From positions 136,339,990 through 136,403,989 of the forward strand of contig CP136067.1 of the NCBI GenBank assembly GCA_032622095.1: a stretch of 64,000 nucleotides of DNA, written 5' to 3'. How positions within the stretch are numbered: position 1 is the stretch's first letter; every line of letters starts with the position of its first letter. Below, piece by piece: positions 34,822-46,725 of this stretch. Made by a program: the position numbers and the translations under genes. The DNA is from Siphonodentalium dalli (taxonomy: Eukaryota; Mollusca; Scaphopoda; Gadilida; Siphonodentaliidae). The notes under the pieces are model-generated. The model did not search any database, was not told the origin of the DNA, and was given only the letters and a program-made list of their open reading frames with translations.

Positions 34822-35420
34822 ATGGCGAAAAAACACGAGAGTTTACTATGCAAAATGTGCGGTTCGGAAACATGTGGCGAGTATCATATTCTTTTGATCT
34901 GCTATAATTTGGTCACACTCCGGAGAAAATACATTCCTGACTATTGCTGGATAACCCTTTACCCAACAGAACGGCCCTGTGCCAATGCATTCGACCATAG
35001 GTCGCCTCGCATATATAAGAGAATGCATTGGCTTAACACATTAAAAATTATAAAATTGTTAAAGAATGTAAGAAAAAATGGTAAAAAGTGTTTAAAAGAG
35101 ATTTTTGTTAGGCCAATGCATTCTCTTATATATGCGAGGCGACCTATGGTCGACTCGCATATATAAGAGAATGCATTGGCACAGGGTATAACTGTAACTA
35201 TCACAATGTGGTCAAGGAGCCGGTTCCAATGATATCCATATTTGTATGGTTCTATTGAGACAGACCGAAGATGTTTTAGGCTGTTGAAGCTTTATTTGGC
35301 CGGTTTTGGCCGTTTTGTTGGGTAAAGGGTTAAACCCTTCATTAGAAAAGTTTTATAGAATTGCGATTGAAAATATATCAATAATGAAGAACGTTAGCAT
35401 TTAATTGAAACACGTTTTTA
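34822..35420 (+). pseudogene. LINE ORF2 C-terminal fragment split by a MITE
   Basis: The frame from 34822 reads ESLLCKMCGSETCGEYHILLICYN and LRRKYIPDYCW: a C-x2-C...H-x4-C motif then LRRKYIP, matching LINE ORF2 C-termini. At 34951 a piggyBac-type MITE interrupts it; after the MITE (35334) the sequence resumes as KPFIRKVL before a stop. The host element was therefore there first. No polymerase motifs remain. Confidence 0.65.
34955..35329 (-). mobile_element. piggyBac-type MITE, copy 3
   Basis: 375 bp, opposite orientation to copies 1 and 2. The right flank is TTAA (35330-35333); the left flank is ATAA (34951-34954), one change from TTAA. One hairpin has lost part of its left arm. Confidence 0.9.
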
Positions 35421-35734
35421 AAGGATACAGCTAAGATAGTACACTGATCTATAGAGTGATCCATGCGAATTTATATACACATATTTCTGTATACATAGAT
35501 ATATGCTCGTGTGCAAATATATGTATAGAGTATACATATGATATATTTATATAAGTATTACATACAATTCATTATGTATGAACATGGACTTCTGATGACA
35601 ATGTTATTCATACCAATGTAGATATTGTATATATGTTATTATGCATGTTCCACATTAATTTGTTACTTTTCGCATTAAACTCATTGAGTCTCATTCATTC
35701 ATTCATTCACACCATCAGGGTTAGATCATGCCAC

Positions 35735-35865
35735 GAATCTCTACTCTGGCTAACGCCCGTAGAGATCGTATTCAACCAGTTCAAAACCTGGGAACTTTTT
35801 GAAGTTATGACAGGGAACCTTGTAAAGTCGAAAAATAACACGGGGACTATATATCGTTGTCATAA
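35735..35865 (+). repeat. Conserved-peptide repeat, plus copy
   Basis: Plus-strand translation LTPVEIVFNQFKTWELFEVM is matched by LTPVDSIFHQYETWELLDVL on the minus strand at about 36690-36630. The two inverted copies flank the MITE at 35929-36399. Coding-type conservation suggests an unrecognised transposon protein fragment. Confidence 0.55.
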
Positions 35866-35928
35866 CTTATTGACTATTAATTTATTGATCAGTAGGCGAA
35901 GATCCCAGCTCGAGATTACATTATTTAA

Positions 35929-36399
35929 AGGCCCACTTCATTTTCGAGTCGCCGATTATTTCTTTTATAGTGACTTGATATACGGTTTTAACAACAATCT
36001 ATGCCATAAAATATGATTAAAATACTATAATTCATCATTATATTAAACATCTGTGTCTCAGAAGATTCCCACAGAGAAACAGAAAACTGCTGAAATCATA
36101 GAATGACTTCCCCCCTTTGGATCCCAAAATGCAACAGAATTAAATTTTGTTCAATGGAAGGGGAAGAACTCTATCTTTAAGATATATGGTTATTCAACCT
36201 GCATTGAAAATAATATTGCTTTTTACTGCAATCCAGATGGCAGAACGCCTTGGCAACTCAACAAAAACAACATGTCCACAGTTTATTACACCAGATAAGT
36301 TGATAATACAATGTTTTGGAGCTTCCTCTTTCAAATGGTATAGAATATGGCATATATTTTATATAAAGTAATGTGGGGGTTCGAAAATTAAGTGGGCCA
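35929..36399. mobile_element. TTAA-flanked MITE (AGGCCCACTT family), full copy
   Basis: 471 bp between TTAA at 35925-35928 and 36400-36403. Same orientation as, and close in sequence to, 26853-27321. Confidence 0.85.
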
Positions 36400-36579
36400 T
36401 TAAGAGACTTTGCTTTGTTCCACTTACAATCATGGAAATTCTCCATGGTTAATTAATTGAATGTTGTTTGCGATACAGGGTCACCAAAGTCACTAAAACA
36501 TGCAATTTAGAGCTGTGACCAACCCATACTTTGACATGCATGTAATATCGAGGAACAAATATAAACGAAGAAATATATT

Positions 36580-36720
36580 CCCTGTCTTGTTTGTTCAATG
36601 TTATAATGTGCCCTGTCAGAAGGGGTCAGAACATCCAAAAGTTCCCAAGTTTCGTACTGGTGGAATATGCTATCTACGGGCGTTAGCAGAGTGTAGACAG
36701 TATTGCAAATAAGCAAGATG
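36580..36720 (-). repeat. Conserved-peptide repeat, minus copy
   Basis: Inverted partner of 35735-35865; shares CTAACGCCCGTAGA and TGGGAACTTTT when read on the minus strand. Confidence 0.55.
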
Positions 36721-36722
36721 AA

Positions 36723-37178
36723 ATGTTTAACAAACTCACTCAATTAGAAATGTCACTTAGTTCTATGTTGATCAGAAGTGATTCGAACTCGAAATCTATT
36801 GGAAATTCCATTGAAAACAATATCACAGAACTAAGCCTGGGCTTCGAGAGAATGAGAGATGTCATGTGTGTGGGAATGAAAAATCTGAATCACCGAGTAA
36901 AAGTCACGGAAACGAACATTGGCTCGTTGGAAGATGACTTTAAGAACTTCACAAAAGTTGTTAATAACCGAGTGAATGATATTTGTAAAACATTTTATTT
37001 GCGAAGAATGACTCACTCGACCAAAGGCTTTCAGCTTATAATAACAAGTGTGCACCTCTCGCCAATGCGACCGACGTACATGTTGAGAAAGTGTAATCAC
37101 ACTTGTCTTCTATGTTTAAACTTTTTGCGAGGCATGTTGTCATCAAATACAACATACAACATAGATTTTCACAGTTAA
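36723..37178 (+). pseudogene. Coiled-coil-like open frame, possible retroelement ORF1 remnant
   Basis: 151 codons. The first ~85 residues are rich in heptad-compatible hydrophobics and polar residues (MFNKLTQLEMSLSSML, later VTETNIGSLEDDFKNFTKVV), as in coiled-coil parts of LINE ORF1 proteins. The C-terminal third (HLSPMRPTYMLRKCNHTCLLC) is unlike it and may be out of the original frame. No promoter, splice site or known domain recognised. A single-exon host gene cannot be excluded. Confidence 0.3.
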
Positions 37179-37697
37179 TATAGTTGTGCATGTTAAATCA
37201 ATTGCTATTTATCGGCTGATGGTCTGTACATGCATTAACGCTTATTCCCATACGGACTTAGTGACCCCTGATATCGCCACCCACTATACATACGCGTACT
37301 TGATTATCTTTTCTCACGAAACCATTTATATTTAGACAAAATGAAGTATATTACATATTTACAAAAGAAACCGATAACTGTACAAACGATGAAGTCTGAA
37401 CGTCGAAAAAAAAAGAAAAAAAACACCAAACAAATTATTCGTTTCTGAATAGACACCGTCGCCATAGAATACCGTTTTTATAGTAATTACCCACATGCTT
37501 CACTCCATTTCATCATTTTCCCCTCTTCTTATCTATGTTCAGTCTAAAACTCTCTCACCATCTCTCTCCCTCTCATATAGAAACCTAGAACAATTTACCA
37601 TTTATTTTTTGTTGTATACCATGTCATTCATTAACATGTTCTTGATTTCAATAAAAAATAAAAAAAATATAAAAAATACAACACTCTCGGTACGCTT

Positions 37698-38051
37698 GTG
37701 CAAAATGCCGTCCTGCTGAACCCGGTCCAGCATCATGATAAAAAGTGTGCTGTTCCCTTATTTTCTGACGACAGCTATTTATTACAGATTGATCATTCTA
37801 AATCGAAAGACACGAGCAGCCCAAGCCAATTGAACAAACTTGACACTTCAGTGGCAGTTAGTGCCAACAATGATACTCCAGTCAACGATTGTCCAGACTG
37901 TCATTCCTCGCCAACAAATTGGTCAGGAAACACAAGTGATATTCTTGAGCAAACACGGTCTCAAAACAACAAACCACCCGAGCAATATGTAATCCTGTCA
38001 GACATATATGGTGATATTCAGCCAGTTATTGTGCACATAATATGTCGGTGA
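37698..38051 (+). pseudogene. Open frame of retroelement character, unrecognised
   Basis: 118 codons with polar, Ser/Thr/Asn/Pro-rich composition (SPSQLNKLDTSVAV, PVNDCPDCHSSPTNWSG), ending just before a SINE. The sequence beyond the stop continues in another frame with RILRRSKRNRRRK. Looks like a decayed linker region of an ORF1-type protein; no homologue recognised. Confidence 0.25.
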
Positions 38052-38150
38052 GAATTCTGCGTCGGTCGAAACGAAACCGTCGAAGAAAATATCTGATACG
38101 GGTGGAAATCGTCCAGCCCAAACCAACTTAAATGACAACATCAACAATAT

Positions 38151-38538
38151 TATATAAATAATAATAATAATGACCAGTTTTATATAGCGATTAACAAATT
38201 ACTTGCTTGGTACAATATTACCCCAGTCATTTGTATAAGCCAACCAATGAACCGGCTGCAGCCATTGCAGGCGCTGCTCTAGTTTGATCAGAACATGCTT
38301 TGATACTCATCAGTATGCCATGCTGACTGGTACTCGTTTAACGCATGAGTGATGCGAAGCCGACACAGTACGAGCGACCTTGCTCAAGGGTCACAACTTG
38401 GCGCGGGTTTTGAAACAGCGAGCAATCAGACAAGCCATTGCTATGTGGGGACTCAATGACCGGCAACGCGCTGCAAACCCCTATCGAAATGTTTACAGCG
38501 AATACAAGTCCGACACGCTAACCACCGGACCACGGAGC
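38151..38538 (-). mobile_element. tRNA-derived SINE with (ATT)n tail
   Basis: On the minus strand the element begins GCTCCGTGGTCCGGTGGTTA, matching the 5' part and box A of a tRNA (compare TGGTCTAGTGGTTAG in tRNA-Glu), with a weak box-B-like segment about 40 bp further. A central part includes CCTTGAGCAAGGTCGCTC, resembling conserved SINE core domains, and it ends in GACCAG...(ATT)n. The 3' half recurs at 49878-50115. It must be non-autonomous. Confidence 0.75.
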
Positions 38539-38779
38539 TTCACATATACATGTACTGTTATTTTCTCTTCGGACGATACGAACCTTATGAATATAAACTC
38601 AAACACACGTGCAAAAGTAACTGACGATTCCGCCATTAGCATATGATCCGAGACAGAAAATGTGTTGTTCATAAATCACAATACATGTATATAAATCAAA
38701 ACAAAAACTATCCTACGTCAAACACTGAGTCACCCCCCCCCCCCCCAGAACGTAGTTCCAGTGAGCAAAACGCTGATGA

Positions 38780-39037
38780 GTGGATTCAAGGGTGTTCCAT
38801 CTCGTAGTTCCAGAAAAACTAAAAAGGTCTATGTCGAACGAATATGCCCTATACGTCAACACAAAATGGCATTTGGAATTTCCACGACAGCAAAGTGGTT
38901 ACACCCACATTCGTTCATATAATGCCAAACTCCAGGAGGGGGGCCCGTTGAAGCCGTGTACATGTGCTAGCCGGGCCCGTGCAGACAAACTTTACGAAAA
39001 TGGTTTCTGGCCAAATGACATAATCGTCAGACCCTGA
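38780..39037 (+). pseudogene. Open frame, possible ORF1-type C-terminal fragment
   Basis: 85 codons with no low complexity: HLVVPEKLKRSMSNEY, then ARADKLYENGFWPNDIIVRP, after which the frame hits a stop but continues (FDPPQQERDN) as if by a point mutation. The W-P-x-x-I-x-V-R-P ending is reminiscent of RNA-binding ORF1 C-termini, but this is only an impression. Confidence 0.3.
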
Positions 39038-39527
39038 CACTTCGATCCTCCGCAGCAAGAACGTGATAATTCAAATGATGAAAACAAATATTGACCTATT
39101 AAATTTGAACGCTACCGCGGCTTCACTACATCTCAGGGGTATATTTGTGACCTTCTAAGTTCGAAGACGTATACCGTCGTTGGTACACTAATGCTCTCAA
39201 TAATCGACTCCTTAATTATGCTCTTCATATTTTGGAGGTTATTTAAGATATATGATTAGTCGCCAGTGTTCAGCACGACCGCTCAGTGCTGGTTGGTAAG
39301 TATATTACCAACTCCTCGCCACATATTGGTAAGTTACTGATAAAACTGGGAGAACACTGCCAGTAGTGTGTAATTAAAGATATTTGGTCCGATGTGACAC
39401 CAAATAATTAAGATTTCCTAAAGTCAATGAGGTCTCCAGAGGGTGAATTATGTTATGCTATCCCACACAGCGGGCTAGCATCACCAAATTTTGCATGGCC
39501 TCATCTGCTATGGGAGACAACGATATC

Positions 39528-39727
39528 GATTAATGTTATTATTATGTTAATTCGAATATTATGATATTCGATTTCAGTTCGGTTATTTAGTGTTGACTGT
39601 AATATAGACTACTGTGTGATAAGGGTGGTTGAACAATTTTATCAACATGAAAAGGTACATTTACAATGGAATTGTATTTGTTTTGAATGTGTCTTTACTT
39701 CCTCTTTGGTTGCGATAAGGAAATCAA
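39528..39727 (-). repeat. Inverted copy of 18617-18800
   Basis: Reverse complement matches TTGATTTCCTTATC...CAAAGAGGAAGTAAAG and the following CAACACCAAATAACC-type block. It ends exactly where the right 2.35-kb arm begins. Confidence 0.75.
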
Positions 39728-42063
39728 TAGCGAGTTTGCGATTTCAAACGGGTACGGGTACCGGTACGGGTACTGGTAGCTACCCGTACCGGTACACGTT
39801 TTGAAATCGCAAACTGTTTTACGGGTAGAATTAAGCATATCGACGGGTAGTGTATGGTGAGCCAATTGCAGCACAATATATATGATGTAGAGAAATTGTT
39901 ATCCGCTTCGCTTTCTTGGCCGACGTTATACTTGTTGTTATGGTTATATGATGGACATCTGCGTGGATAATGGATTGCATTAACCAAGGACGAGGCGAAA
40001 GTGGAAGGGGTTGGCGTCTTTCTTTGACTCATTTTGGTAACATTTTCAATAATTAGCTTTCATAAGTAATTTCCCAGACCGTTCGAGTGTCGTCTAGAAC
40101 AGATGGAATTTTCTGACTGAGAAAATATGTTATGATAGCACAAATATACAATTACGCTAATTTAATAATCCAACCATTATTCGGTGTAAAATGTGTTGGT
40201 TTAGACCCAGGGTCCAAGAATGTCCTACATGCATGCACTTTTAGTCAGATATAAGACCGAAATTGCCCCTTATATTAGTTGGGGAATATTTAGTCATATA
40301 ACTGGTAATGGGTTGGAATCTTTCGAAGGGTCGGGCAAGGGAATATTCATCCCAAGAACTTGGATATTTGTCTGGGTCTAAACCCGGATGTAGGTAGAAC
40401 AAGAGCTACACTGGGCGTGCAAAATACGCCCTCTCTTGGGTCGGCGGAAACTGGTAAAAAAGGGGCATAACTCTGGTAAAAATTGGCGGACGGAACTCAA
40501 ATTTGAACTTGACCTGTGTTTTGGTGGGAGAAAGTAATATACCAAATTATCATTGAATCCGATAAGCTCTAGTAAAGTTATCATCCGGAAAACAAATTTC
40601 AGGGATTTTCTAAGTCAAATTACGTCAAATAAGGGGCATAACTCCGGTGAAAATTGGTGGACGGAACCCAAATTCGAACTTGAGCTGTCTTTTCTCCTAA
40701 TAAACCCACATACCAAATTTGATTGAAATCGGTTCACTCTAACTAACTCTGCCAGAACCCAAGTTCGAACTTGACCTGTGTTTTGGTGGGAGAAAGTAAT
40801 ATACCAAATTTGGATTCATTCCGATAAACTATACTAAAGTTATCATCCGGACAACAAATTTCAAGGATTTTCTAAGTCAAATAAGGGGCATAAATAACTC
40901 CGGTGAAAATTGGCGGGCGGAACCCAAATTCGAACTTGAACTTACTTTTCGGCTAATAAACCCACATACCAATTTTATTGAATTTGGTTCACTCTAACTA
41001 AAGTTATCATCCGGAAACCAGGTTAACGGACGGACGCCCGGACGGTCAGACCAATACTATAATGCGGCCGTTTTTTTTCAAACGGGCGTATAAAAATCAA
41101 ACTTGTTAAATATAAAGGGTGTTTAATGGTACACTATTCATTATATGGTTCGAATAAAGAGCGTTTGCTTCACGTCTATGCGAAACAAAGAAAACAGATA
41201 AAAGTCGATCTGATGACGGTAAGATTGTGCCGACTATGAGGTGTGTATATCAGTATTTGGTGTCACTATCGGCCACTACAATATACAACAGTCTTGGGGT
41301 TCAAATGCGCCATGTCCGTTCAAAAGTCAAATATCTATATTAAAATGAGAAATCTGTCACCACCACATAAGGTACAATAACTGAACGGTTGTATTCAATC
41401 GTGTAACACATTCACGGTGTACTTATGCACAAAGGGTCGATATGGGGATGTGGCGAGAGGGTGGGGTGTATTACCCCAACTTTTGTCAACAGTTGGATAT
41501 TGCATATACCTAACACACCAAAACATACGTTCAAATTATTCTGTCATTCAGTTTGATTTTCCAAAAATGTATTAGTGCGGATTTTTTTTTATAGTTTTAG
41601 ACCAACATTTGCAAATATTCCTACTTTTGGTAGAAAAACATTCGGGCTATATGGTCAACAGCAGGTTGGAAATATCCAACAAATGTAAAGCTTGAGGAAA
41701 GTCAATAATTTATCAATTTTCATGTTCAGATTTCAAAACGTTCTCACACCAGACCGAACCATGGTCGACCCGGTATGCCCTGGTCTAACCACATTCAGTG
41801 GCTCGTCAATACTGATCATTGATTTGTGATGATTTTGCAATTTCCAGGTTCATATCTACAAAACTGTTCTCGTACTGCATGGTCGGCAAGGTGGACCCCC
41901 CCCCCAATCACAGGACTTCTGCAACAAGACTACTGATCCATTTAGAACAGTCCACAATAATATTCAGGACAGTGAAGGATCAGTTGGGGGGAATCAGAGC
42001 CCAACGGCGTGCACAATTTGAATTACGCACAAACCTCTGTTTGGTGTGGTTTAAGGGGGTGTA
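39728..42063 (-). repeat. Right arm of the ~2.35-kb inverted repeat
   Basis: Near-identical reverse complement of 1-2384, lying in the large intron between the exons at 46044 and 33697. The two arms differ by about 48 bp in length, mostly in the internal GGATGATAACTTTA blocks. Confidence 0.9.
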
Positions 42064-43240
42064 TAGTTGGGAATTTGAAGGTGGACACACCTTCTCAACG
42101 CGGAGACCCCCTATAATTACGTCCCTGTGTCGAGACTGCGTATAGCACCGCCAACTCACTCTCTTAATCATAACATGTCGAGAATCCCGGGGTTAGCCCC
42201 CCCAAATCACATTCCCAAAAAATAACATGTCATTACTTGAGTGAAGACAGTTGTCAGTAAACAAATCGGCGTTCCATAGTTATCTTAGTGTTAGAAGCCG
42301 CCTCGATACTTTGAACATAAAACATGGCTTAAATGACAAATGTATCAATGAGATTTGGCAATTAAATCGTGCAATAAATAGATTAATGCATAGCTGACTG
42401 TTATTTCGTATAACTAATGTACTTTTGAGTGAGAAAACTTTAGCGAAAGACTACCAGTCAACGGGATACATCTACCCGTTCCAAATCCCTATCGCTTTAT
42501 GTGCTGCATTCAAAGTACGCAAATGACCGTGACGATTTTCACCGATCTACCTGGATCTACCGGTACCCGTACCCGTCCGACGGGTATCGCAAACTCGCTA
42601 ATATTAATTGTTTTAACCCCAGTAGTTTTGAGATCGTTTTCTTTGCTAAACTATTATTTTGTGATATAAAATTCGTCTCAATTCTGTATGAAATGTACCA
42701 AATTCTAGAAATCAATAATTGCAGATCGTCAGATGCGTGTTATTGGCAATAAAATTCCCTTTCATCTGACATATAACTCGGCGAAATTGAACGAAGCGAA
42801 GTCGATATGTCGTATCGGAAACTACCGAAATATACCGAAGAAATCGGGTCGTCAACATCCCTGTCCGCTCATGATCAGAGGCCTTTGACCTAGTTATAAG
42901 ATCAATATTTGTTAGCAATAATCTGTCGCGAACGTGTAATTAAACGCGATGACATAATCTATGAATGGTCAGTGTGTCATCGCGTTTTCCATTCCAATAC
43001 ATTTGAAAATATTGCTTACTAGCAGGGTTACCCGGCGTTGCCCATGTTAATGTATGCTGTGGATATTTGTTGGGAAAAGATAATGCTCTTGCTTAAAGTG
43101 TTATACGTTTTCTCATAAATTGTATATTCAAATAGCATCACAAAACATGATTATTACAGTCATGGAATATAAGTAGTGGCTCACCTTGTCAATTGTCATT
43201 CTGTTTATCACGATTAATCCGTTCCACCAATAATGAAGTA
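42064..43240. other. Gene-free stretch
   Basis: 42560-42602 repeats the inner end of the 2.35-kb arms (ACCGGTACCCGTACCCGTCC, then TCGCAAACTCGCTAAT). TAGCAGGGTTACCCGGCGTT at about 43020 looks like a repeat head. No exon seen. Confidence 0.45.
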
Positions 43241-43250
43241 TTTATTTATT
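43241..43250 (-). promoter_or_regulatory. Possible polyadenylation signal(s) AATAAA
   Basis: Two overlapping AATAAA on the minus strand, about 270 bp after the stop at 43516; would serve the short form ending there. Confidence 0.3.
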
Positions 43251-43515
43251 TACAACTGCGTATACATTAGACGTTATAATATGATACATGAACATCATAA
43301 ACACATTAGTTCGATAAAAGATGATAATTGGGTTTTACATATTGAGATGTATCAATCAATCTAGTGGGTTGGACTAAGATCTCGAGGACACCTGGCTATC
43401 ATATCTCCATGAAGATACAGACGTTTCAAAGAAATTTCCAGGTGCTCCTCTGTTCATGGTGCTATATATTGGCTAAATATTCTTAGTTTAAACGAAATTT
43501 TGCTGCTCATATATA

Positions 43516-43745
43516 TCAGCTACATGTGCCAGGCACAGAGCGAGATTTTGAGTTGTTTATGTCAGTCGATGAGTCTGTACTAAAACCCTTGTCAGATGTG
43601 AGTATTGGTAGGATCCTGAAAAGTCTTGTGCTACTAACTGCATTTTCTTGTATATCAGAAGAAACTATATTTGACTGCACACTGTGACCACAATTTTTGA
43701 ACAGGCCTTCCATATCTCTTGACAAATTGTAACTTTTTGTGGAAA
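43516..43745 (-). CDS. Alternative or decayed 1a-like terminal exon
   Basis: Acceptor TCTGTTCCATTCAATACAG, phase 1, so it joins in frame to the exon at 46044 (split codon GTT, Val). It reads MEGLFKNCGHSVQSNIVSSD, where CGxxVQxxI aligns with CGMNTVQQII of the 1a exon at 53810, then RILPILTSDKG and a Ser-rich end (SRSVPGTCS) at a TGA. No phase-2 donor of good quality is present, unlike the other 1a exons. It may be an alternative last exon giving a form without a membrane anchor, or a dead duplicate that is skipped in favour of 33697. Confidence 0.45.
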
Positions 43746-44529
43746 CTGTATTGAATGGAACAGACTAATTTTTTTTATTATATATACATGTATGCAATCC
43801 TCTGACGGTTCGATGTCTCTCAGTTTGCACGAATATATGTATCTCTTCAATAGAATGATAAATATACGTTTAATGCTTCTTCTTGTTATCTCTTTTTGCT
43901 AGCTGCTAGCTCATTGTGTGAATGCCTTGATTGCCATTCCCATATAAATATAACTGTTAAGAAGATACAATTGTTCAAGTGACTTGTGTGGGTCACCATA
44001 TGTCGGGATTGTGAAATGTGAACGCCCAACTACTTTAAATGATATGGAGATGGCCTGGTGACTGTATATAACTTATATGTGGATATCGGCGAATAGAAAT
44101 CTTATCAATGATAGTGGATATCCGCTCGCCATCCGTGACGCAAACGACACCAAATGTGATTTAATTCATGGTATATCATTAGAGAAAAACGTGTATGAAT
44201 TTGGTGGAATTTGGTTTATTAAATCAATTGTTGATGCAACGCTGACTCGAACAACGCCATATTGCGAATGTGATTATGTATTCGTTTGGTGGAAATCAGC
44301 GACAAAACTATTTCTCCATATTTTTTTAATTTCCCCTCCCACCAACAGCGTCATTTTAGAAATTTTTAACCAGCACCATTATCTTCCTTGTAAAAAGTTA
44401 CCCCTCTTAGAACGCCTTGGTGCCATCTCGATTGTACCGCATGAAGTTATAAATAGAACGCACACAAGCAGACAAAAAGCAGACAGACAGCACGATTTTA
44501 TTTCTTGTATCATTTGAGAAGAACGTGTC

Positions 44530-45800
44530 TGAATTTGATGGTAATTTGTACTAAAAATATTTTGTATCAATTTTGGTGACCCTCCCGTCCCAATTTCGGA
44601 CTCAAGCTGCACACACTAAGACTCATTAGAGATTAGAGATGCATATATATGAAATTGGTGAAAATTGGCGAGTGTACAAATTCGTATCAAATTTAAGGTC
44701 CCCAAATCTCTCACCCATAGGGCACCAATTTGGTGTATCTAAACCACACGATAAGATTCCTCGTATCACGGAGAAGAATGTGTATCAATCTGGTGGAAAT
44801 CGGCACTAAACATATAGATATAATTTGTTGTGTCCCTCTCATCTCTATACATCACTGACTCGAATGGCCCCACTTGTGACATCCATAAACCACACGATTA
44901 CACTCCTGATATCATGGAGATGATTGTGTATAAGTTTGGTGATAATCGGCGACTAAACAATTTTTTTTTAATAAAATTTGGTGCCAATCCCTCCCCTCTC
45001 CATCTCTCACCAAAAACAGCACCACTATGGCGTCTTTAAATCACGATTAGATTCCTCGTATCATGAATAAGAACGTGTATCAATTTGGTGGAAATTGGCG
45101 CTAAAAAAATTGTGCATCAATTTTGGTGCCCCTGTCCCTTTCAATGCAACCCTGGCTCGAATGATGCCGCATTTGAGAGATAAAAGCCACACCATTAGAC
45201 TCCTCATACCATGGGGATGATTTTGTATAAGTCTGGTGGCAATCGGCGACTTATTATCAAATTTAGTGCCCACCCCCTCCCAATCTCTCATTCAAAAACA
45301 ACAATTTGGCGTTGTTAAATCGCACAATTAGATTCCTTGTATCATGAAGAAGAATATATATCAATTTGGTGAAAATCGGCGCTAAAATAAGTTTGATCAA
45401 TTTTGGTGCCCCTCTCCCCTTCCGTTCATCCCTGTCTCAAACGACGCCACTTTTGACATATTTAAACCACACCTTTGGATTCTTCATATCATGGGGATGA
45501 TTATATGTCAGTTTCGTGGCAATCGGCGACAGAAAACAAATTTGCCCCCCCCCCCTTCCGGGCATCCCTGACGCGAACGTCGCGACTTTTGCCATATTTA
45601 AACCACGCCATTAGATTCCTCATATTATGGGGATGATTATATATAAGTTTGGTGGCAATCGGCGACAAATTTTTTTTTCTGCCCCTCCCCCTTTTCTGCC
45701 CCTGACAACAACGGGGTCACTTTAGAATATTCTAACCCCGACCATTATCTTTCTCGTAAAAAGCTACTCCTAGTAGACCCCTTTGGCATCATCTAGATGG
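44530..45800 (+). repeat. ~145-bp tandem satellite
   Basis: About nine diverged units marked by TTTGGTGGMAATCGGCGACTA, a C-rich CCCCTCCC block, AAACCACACNATTAGA and CATGGGGATGATTGTGTATA. It ends in (GACA)n and AAATATAGATATAGATAG, like a retroposon tail. The 146-codon open frame at 44077-44517 belongs to its diverged leading edge. Confidence 0.8.
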
Positions 45801-46043
45801 TTCCCTGTGAATTTCTATAGAACACAGACAGACAGACAGACAGACAGACATTCGCAAATATAGATATAGATAGATTGGAATAGAGAGTATACTATATTCA
45901 AGCATGCGATTCACTTTGGCCTGGTTGATTAATATTAGATCTTCATGGCGTAAACATCTAAATTTAGATGTTGTGATAAAATGGGATGCGTTTTGAGGCG
46001 AAATATCATTTAACATGGTGACATATGTGATATGACTATATAC

Positions 46044-46201
46044 CGTATTTATTGTCATCCGTCTTGGCACAAATTATTTTGAAGGCTTTCATGACAAAAT
46101 CGATGTTTATCATGTTGTTGATGTCTGAAGTGTAGTTGGTGCAATCAGGACCAGCAATGGTGTCCTTTAAACACTGCACAGCCGAGTTGACAGCAGCTTC
46201 T
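46044..46201 (-). CDS. Exon 5 (type 2b): cysteine half-module
   Basis: Acceptor GCCTGATTTTTACAG, donor G/gtatat; phase 2 to phase 1; 52 whole codons. It encodes EAAVNSAVQCLKDTIAGPDC, a spacer rich in Asn/Ile/Met, then FKIICAKTDDNKY. The exon at 56422-56274 is clearly paralogous (VQCLKDFISGC and KICAKDDNSEY), with the same phases. With the preceding 1b exon it completes one module. Short cysteine-bounded half-modules on symmetric intron phases are typical of extracellular repeat proteins; the family itself is not recognised. Confidence 0.8.
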
Positions 46202-46725
46202 CTGTAAAAATCAGGCAATGAATGGAACAGTATATCAAGGACGAAACAGCTTCATTGCTCATCGCAATCACCGCTATTTTACCGAAATCGAACTCACCAT
46301 CACATCGCTCGCCGACATCGGAGTCACTAGACCAGATCTAAATTAAGCACAGAACACACGTCGGTACTTTGACAACAGCAACATGTTCATTATCATAGAA
46401 GTGTATACGGACAGGTGTTTTCAATTCATATTTAGTATGTAAAACCAGGGAAACCACATAAAATGTGTTACAGGAAGAGATAGACCATATAATGATAAAT
46501 GCATGGTTCTAGCTACATGTAGACTACACCAATAGCCTACGGAATCTAATTCAACACAGTTGTTTACTTTGTTTCATGCACGGCCTAAAAATCATGGAAA
46601 ATGTCACATATAAATATCATCTATAATTAGACTCAAGAGAATAGCATTTCGTAGTTGGAAAATGTACTAAATAATTATTACTCTACCTCTAAAACGTCAA
46701 AACCTATAGGAAATGCAATATTATA

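Noticed and set aside
44077-44517. 146-codon plus-strand frame
   Set aside because: Diverged leading edge of the 145-bp satellite; no domain and on the opposite strand to the gene.
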